Part shown: piece after piece, positions 62,367 to 64,000 of the stretch
How positions within the stretch are numbered: the first letter of the stretch is position 1
How the letters are laid out: the number at the start of each line of letters is the position of its first letter
Source: Gammaproteobacteria bacterium
GTDB taxonomy: Bacteria; Pseudomonadota; Gammaproteobacteria; SZUA-140
Direction of reading: 5' to 3'
DNA length: 64,000 nucleotides
Assembly: GCA_016716465.1 (NCBI GenBank)
Contig: JADJWH010000007.1
Span: 53,501-117,500 of the forward strand
Program-made: the position numbers and the translations under genes
Notes under the pieces: model-generated
Database searches by the model: none
What the model saw: the letters and a program-made list of their open reading frames with translations, nothing else
What the model was told of the DNA's origin: nothing

Positions 62367-64000
62367 ATGTCCCGGCCTGAAGGAAGACTGAGAGCGACGG
62401 TATTCGTCCTGGGGGCGTTGTCGGCCTTGTGCGCCGTGCTCATCCTGCGCGGCGGGCCGGCACCGATGAACGGTGCCGAGTCGGGCGCCGACCTCGCGAC
62501 CAAGGGCAGCTTGTTGTCCCCGTCGGGACGGGTGGCCTTCGAGCCGGCCGCCGCTGGCGTTGCCCCGTCCGGCTTTGTCGTGCGCGGGAACGGTTTCGCC
62601 GCCCGCCTGGAACCGGCCGGGGCGCGGTTCCGCCTGCGCGATGCGGCGGGTTCCTACGCGCGGACCGGATTCCGCCTGCTGGGCGCGAACGGGGATTCCG
62701 CCGGCGCCGGTACGGACCTGCTGCCGGGTCGCAGTCATTATTATCCCGGGAATGATCCCGCCGCCTGGCGCGTGAACGTCCCGCACTATGCCCGGGTGAC
62801 CTACGCCTCGGTATATCCCGGCATCGACATGGCCTGGCATGGTGAACAGGGCGGACTGGAATTCGATTTCATCGTCGCGCCCGGGGCGGACCCGGCGCCG
62901 ATACGCCTGGGGCTGGACGGGACCCGGCCCGCCCGGCTGGATCCGGCGGGAGACCTGTGGCTCGCGACCGCGACCGGCGAACTGAGGCTGCGGCGGCCGG
63001 TCGCCTATCAGGAATCCTCCGGTCGCAGGGAAAGCGTCGACGCCGCCTTCGAGCTGGACCCGGCCGGGCGGGAGCTTCGCTTTCGCCTCGGGTCCTACGA
63101 TGCTTCCCGGCGCCTGATCATCGATCCGGTCATCGCCTATGCCGATTACCTGGGCGGCGGCAGCGATGACAGCGGGCTGGCCCTCGCCGTCGATGCGGGC
63201 GGCAATCGCTACGTGGCGGGCGGCACGGCGTCGGTGGATTTCGCGGACGAGGCCAAGTCTGACATCACGGGCAAGGATGTCTTCGTCGCCAAGCTCGCGC
63301 CGGACGGCACGCGTCTGTACGTGACCTTCATCGAGGGCAGCGGTGCGGATCAGGCGAACGCGATCACCGTCGACAGCGGGGGCGAGGCCTATATCGCGGG
63401 TGATACCACGTCCGGCAATCTGGCCTCATCGGGCGGGGCGGTGCAGGCCGGCTACGGCGGCAACGGCGATGCCTTCGTCGCCCGGCTCGCGACCGACGGC
63501 ACGCTGGAATACCTGAGCTATCTCGGCGGCGCCGCGCAGGACAACGGACGCGCGATCGCGCTCAGCGCCACCGGCGACATGATCGTCGGCGGCAGCACGC
63601 TGTCGAGCAATTTCCCGATCCAGACGGTTGTGCAGCCGACGATCGGGGGACAGAGCGACGGCTTCGTCACGCGCATCAACGCGACGGGCACGGCGCTGGT
63701 CTATTCGACCTACCATGGCGGCGTCGGTCCGGAGAATGTCGCGGCGCTGGCCGTGGATGAAACGGATGCGGTCTATTTCGGGGGCACGACGGGTTCTCAG
63801 GACACGTTTCCGACCACGCCCGGCGCCTTCCAGACCACTTTCCAGGGAGGGATCCTCGGACGGCTATGTCGCCAAGCTCGCGCCGGACGGCTCCGGCCTG
63901 GTGTATTCGACCTACCTCGGCGGCAGCGTGGTCGATGGTGTACTGGCGCTGGCTGTCGACGGCGACCACAACGTCTATGCGACGGGGCTGACCTCCTCCA
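62367..64000 (+). CDS. SBBP-repeat beta-propeller protein (partial, frameshifted)
   Basis: The ATG at 62367 has GGAG seven bases before it (a second ATG is at 62361). A membrane-like leader (TVFVLGALSALCAVLIL) precedes a DUF7948-like domain with the recognisable HYYPGNDPAAWRVNVPHYAR and VYPGIDMAWHGEQGGLEFDF. SBBP repeats begin near residue 255: YLGGGSDDSGLALAVDAGGN, YLSYLGGAAQDNGRAIALSA and FPIQTVVQPTIGGQSDGFVT. Near 63849-63852 one extra base moves the frame: GGSSDGYVAKLAPDGSG becomes GGILGRLCRQARAG, while the other frame keeps good SBBP sequence to the window edge. The sequence runs off at 64000 so the length is unknown. Exported beta-propeller, function unknown. Confidence 0.8.
   Translation, partial: MSRPEGRLRATVFVLGALSALCAVLILRGGPAPMNGAESGADLATKGSLLSPSGRVAFEPAAAGVAPSGFVVRGNGFAARLEPAGARFRLRDAAGSYARTGFRLLGANGDSAGAGTDLLPGRSHYYPGNDPAAWRVNVPHYARVTYASVYPGIDMAWHGEQGGLEFDFIVAPGADPAPIRLGLDGTRPARLDPAGDLWLATATGELRLRRPVAYQESSGRRESVDAAFELDPAGRELRFRLGSYDASRRLIIDPVIAYADYLGGGSDDSGLALAVDAGGNRYVAGGTASVDFADEAKSDITGKDVFVAKLAPDGTRLYVTFIEGSGADQANAITVDSGGEAYIAGDTTSGNLASSGGAVQAGYGGNGDAFVARLATDGTLEYLSYLGGAAQDNGRAIALSATGDMIVGGSTLSSNFPIQTVVQPTIGGQSDGFVTRINATGTALVYSTYHGGVGPENVAALAVDETDAVYFGGTTGSQDTFPTTPGAFQTTFQGGILGRLCRQARAGRLRPGVFDLPRRQRGRWCTGAGCRRRPQRLCDGADLL

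Overview
The window is a GC-rich, densely coded stretch of what is most likely a gammaproteobacterial chromosome. The housekeeping order argC, a DUF6776-type gene, bactofilin, erpA, anmK, an OapA/M23 peptidase and tyrS is one I associate with Chromatiales-like Gammaproteobacteria. The multihaem cytochromes c and the outer-membrane protein genes fit a Gram-negative respiratory or sulfur/iron-type chemotroph, but the sequence alone does not fix the genus. I saw no rRNA, tRNA, CRISPR array, transposase or phage gene.

Region by region: (1) 1-4.1 kb is a cytochrome c locus. An NHL-propeller lipoprotein and a pentahaem cytochrome lie on the minus strand. They diverge from two plus-strand trihaem ORFs separated only by a shift at a run of nine A; the pair probably makes one exported hexahaem protein. 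(2) 4.2-11.1 kb is core metabolism and envelope: argC, DUF6776, bactofilin, erpA, anmK, M23 peptidase, tyrS. (3) 11.1-16.6 kb (+) is a surface-sugar cluster: GT2 glycosyltransferase, FdtA/QdtA-type sugar isomerase, methyltransferase, FemAB/GNAT-like acyltransferase, DegT-type sugar aminotransferase and sulfotransferase. (4) 16.7-20.1 kb (-) is a complete dTDP-L-rhamnose set in transcription order rmlB-rmlD-rmlA-rmlC.

(5) 20.2-39.3 kb (-), directly upstream of rmlB and on the same strand, is an array of seven TPR-SPINDLY (GT41) protein O-glycosyltransferase genes carrying nine catalytic domains. Consecutive genes mostly overlap by 4 bp. Catalytic blocks are nearly identical at DNA level while the TPR segments vary, two genes are double-headed (TPR-GT41-TPR-GT41), and two are frameshifted. 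A methyltransferase gene (39.4-40.7 kb) precedes the array. This is the most unusual system here: what looks like a diversifying repertoire of protein glycosyltransferases transcribed into a deoxysugar-donor pathway.

(6) 40.9-52.9 kb (-) encodes an envelope module: LolA-like protein, DUF1302-type outer-membrane protein with a repeat-rich N-terminus (frameshifted), RND/MMPL exporter, a beta-barrel protein, a large TPR plus barrel protein and a lipoprotein. (7) 53.3-55.3 kb (+) holds two tandem secreted paralogues with strong ribosome sites and a good terminator. (8) 55.4-64 kb (+) holds an FG-GAP-like lipoprotein, an eighth SPINDLY glycosyltransferase overlapping it by one base, a second larger FG-GAP-like lipoprotein, and the start of an SBBP-repeat protein that runs off the window and carries a frameshift. 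The pairing suggests an enzyme next to its secreted substrates.

Five probable frameshifts occur (about 3.19, 33.55, 35.23, 51.29 and 63.85 kb). Three of these (3.19, 35.23 and 51.29 kb) lie in or beside homopolymer runs, so sequencing error must be excluded before a biological reading is accepted.
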